64,000 nt of DNA from Taeniopygia guttata. Lineage: Eukaryota > Chordata > Aves > Passeriformes > Estrildidae. Positions 61,747 to 64,000 of the stretch are shown here, one piece after another (position 1 is the stretch's first letter; every line of letters starts with the position of its first letter). Both the position numbers and the translations under genes were made by a program. The notes beneath the pieces were generated by a model. The model saw only the letters and a list, made by a program, of their open reading frames with translations, was not told the origin of the DNA and searched no databases. Where the stretch lies: positions 40,137,501 through 40,201,500 of the forward strand of contig NC_133024.1 in assembly GCF_048771995.1 (NCBI RefSeq). Direction: 5' to 3'.

Positions 61747-64000
61747 CCTATTATTTATTTAAATGAAATTAGGATCTTCACTTCTTTTAGTACAAAAATA
61801 TTTTTCAAAATTGTGCCCCCTTGGAAGAATGAAATTGCAGATTTTGTGGTGACAGGGAAGTGTGAGAAGTTGTGTTATTTGCAGCTCTGGCTAACATCTT
61901 CTGGTCTAACAGAATGGCTTTTGGGATAATGGGTAGTTAGAAGGGCCTGCCTAATCACGAGTTTGGGATGTGTGGCCTTAGGCAGTCTTGCTTTCAGCAT
62001 TTCCATCTGTAAATAGGGTAAGGGAGCTGGATATGACATAAAAAATTACTTATTTTATTTTTTCTAGACTTGGCTTGCTTGAAGGCTGAGATAATTCTGT
62101 GTTTATTACTGGACTTGGATACTAGGTGGTGAGCAATAATGGGAGGAAGAAAGAGCAATACTGAACCCTGAGGAAAAAAAAGAGTCATGTAATAGTTGTC
62201 CACATAGTCACTGCCCTCATGCTAAGAATAAGTCAGGGATGTTTTTGAAGGAGGAGGGTGAAGATAATATACATGTGCAAGGAATTCAGCTTTATAATCA
62301 GTCTTTATTGAAGCCATTTGGGCTTGGTACTCCAAATAAATTTTTTGTCAGCTGTTTATTTATTAATAAAGTTATTTTAACTGTAAAAAATTATACTTAG
62401 TTTATCTCAAATAACTAAAAAAGTCCTTGCTGGAAGAATTACAGCCTTGTGATGTAACTAAAGGTGTAGTGGCCCACATCCTCTGGCTGTGGAGCTGTTG
62501 GAGATAATACAGCTTTCATCTACTTGCCATTGCCCATGCACTGGAGAATATTTCCTTGTGGTTCAGCTGGGAAGACAGAACATTTTCATGATATTTACTT
62601 TTTCAGTGTGAACTCAGGTCATTCTCCTGTTGATGCCTATTGCTCAAATAGGTGGCTAAAGAGGGCTTACCCATGGATTGGCTCATCCATGACAGTGATA
62701 ACCTCCTACTAGCAGGTGGTGGTCATCAGTGTCTTGAGCCATTGAAGCAATTACAAAATATGTGTCCAAATCTTCCTACAAAGAGCATAAGCAAAACTGT
62801 GCAGGGTTGGACATGAAGTTTATCTGGTGTTACATCCTGTCTTTAGATACGGGTGAGTGCTGTGCTGTGGGTTCTGTTTTTCTCTCACACATGGCACTGA
62901 CTGTCTAAGGCAGAGAAAAATAGCAGGCAGAGTGTAGTGAGGCTTCCAATGCCTCCAGTGGTTTGGGGCTTGAAGATTTCCTGAGCAAGGGGTTAGTTAT
63001 GTCTTTAATAGCTCTCAGTGGATTTTTCTTCTGTGAACTTGTGTAGTCCTTTTTTGAGCCCACATAAATTTTTAATATGCAAAGTATCCGGTTATAGTGA
63101 GATTCATTATTTAACTACAAATGTTAACAAAAAAGCATCTCCCTGCATTGTTTTGAGCTTGGTTCTTGTTCTGTTTGACAGGCTTTTTTTTCCACTTGGG
63201 AAACAACCATCATTTCTGTACTGCTTGTCATTTTGTAGAACTCTTGTAGTTCCCCAGTTACCCCTTTCAGGCTGATTGCTGTGTGTGCATTTCTTTAAAG
63301 AAGGTATTCTTGCCATTTACTTACCACATACCTTTGCCTCAGTTCCCTGTACCTTTGATATCAAGAGACAGTGTCAAGGAGTGAGACAAAATCTGTGTAT
63401 GGTTTTTAAATGCAGGTCTCTTGTGACTTGATGGATTGGCATTAATAATGTTTCTCTCTTCCCCCAGTTTCAAATAATTACTAGAATTTAATATGTTTCT
63501 TGACTATGCCTGAGTGTAGAGTTATAAAGCAACCCAGTTGTTTTATGTCTGTTTTAATGGCAAGGTCTCATTTGTTTGTGATAGTAGTTAGTTCAGAACT
63601 CCTTACACATGCCATAATATAAACACTACTAGTACTAATGGATGGTAAGATTGTTAATTAAAGAAGATCGCTCTGACAGGAAGATAACAAGAGGATGTTT
63701 TCATATGTTCCTAAATCTTTTTGTGACAGAAAAATAGAACAAAATTCCAGAGAATTAAAATTTGAAAAAAAAAAAAGGTACATGAGCTATGTAGAAAGCT
63801 AGTTGGTCCTTCTTACAAGCTAGTTGACTTAAGAGAAACTAGACAGACTTCTGCTGAAAGTCCTTATTTCACTTCTGCTGAAATTCCTTAATTTTGTCTG
63901 AGAAGTTAAGTAAAAAATCCAGTAAAATGAGTATGAGGGATATTTATCTCTCTTTTTTTTTTAATACAATGATCCCGTTCTTTGAGGTGGCTTTATACAT

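Larger units (their letters stand above)
51481..64000 (+). other. ARHGAP42: ARHGAP42 intron 1, distal part (continues beyond window)
   Basis: AT-rich, T-skewed intron with no recognised exon up to the window end. It contains a T/G-rich tract (about 54640-54716), a G15 run with a nearby (GGTT)n repeat (56420-56479), a hairpin-forming (AAAC)n tract (57384-57414), an (AT)n run (58307-58322) and a T17 run (61730-61746). Open frames of up to 86 codons occur on both strands and look like chance. No tRNA, snoRNA or processed pseudogene was recognised. Confidence 0.75.

Noticed and set aside
1-64000. CRISPR arrays, bacterial operons, phage or plasmid features
   Set aside because: The sequence is vertebrate nuclear DNA with CR1 elements and a CpG-island promoter. 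No regularly spaced repeat array or dense coding sequence exists.

Overview
This is AT-rich vertebrate nuclear DNA, almost certainly from a bird. Its recognisable interspersed repeats are old CR1 LINE fragments with the avian-type 3' end (repeats of the ATTCTATGATTCTGTGAT kind), and there are no mammalian Alu, B1 or L1 sequences. The one gene that can be recognised is the first coding exon of ARHGAP42 (GRAF3), read on the + strand from a CpG island at about 43.0-44.3 kb. The species cannot be determined from this window.

Layout. Positions 1 to about 43.0 kb are intergenic: no exon of a known protein could be found, and the short open frames there have the length and composition expected by chance. 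This flank holds two degenerate CR1 copies with coding-region remnants (4706-5420 and 10160-10815), a CR1 3' fragment (29955-30097), a probable ERV/LTR-type repeat (about 19980-20800), simple repeats, and several striking perfect inverted or tandem repeats. Positions 43.0-44.3 kb form the CpG-island promoter: GC boxes, a GC-rich 5' leader with upstream ATGs, the ARHGAP42 start codon at 43787 in a good Kozak context, and a strong splice donor at 43941. From 43941 to the end of the window is the 5' part of a very long first intron, with two more CR1 3' fragments (45552-45951 and 51421-51480) and low-complexity tracts. Exon 2 is not in the window.

In sampled lines, base composition changes sides at the promoter. 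The + strand is A-rich through most of the upstream flank and T-rich inside the intron, as expected if the right-hand part is transcribed on the + strand.

I found no previously undescribed multi-gene system. The points most worth a second look are: the 5' leader architecture of ARHGAP42 (a start-stop uORF and a GC hairpin just before the ATG); three perfect 16-bp-arm inverted repeats that look like template-switch products; a doubled 19-mer carrying four TAATTA homeodomain cores; and a diverged repeat pair in the intron whose core differences are all transitions.
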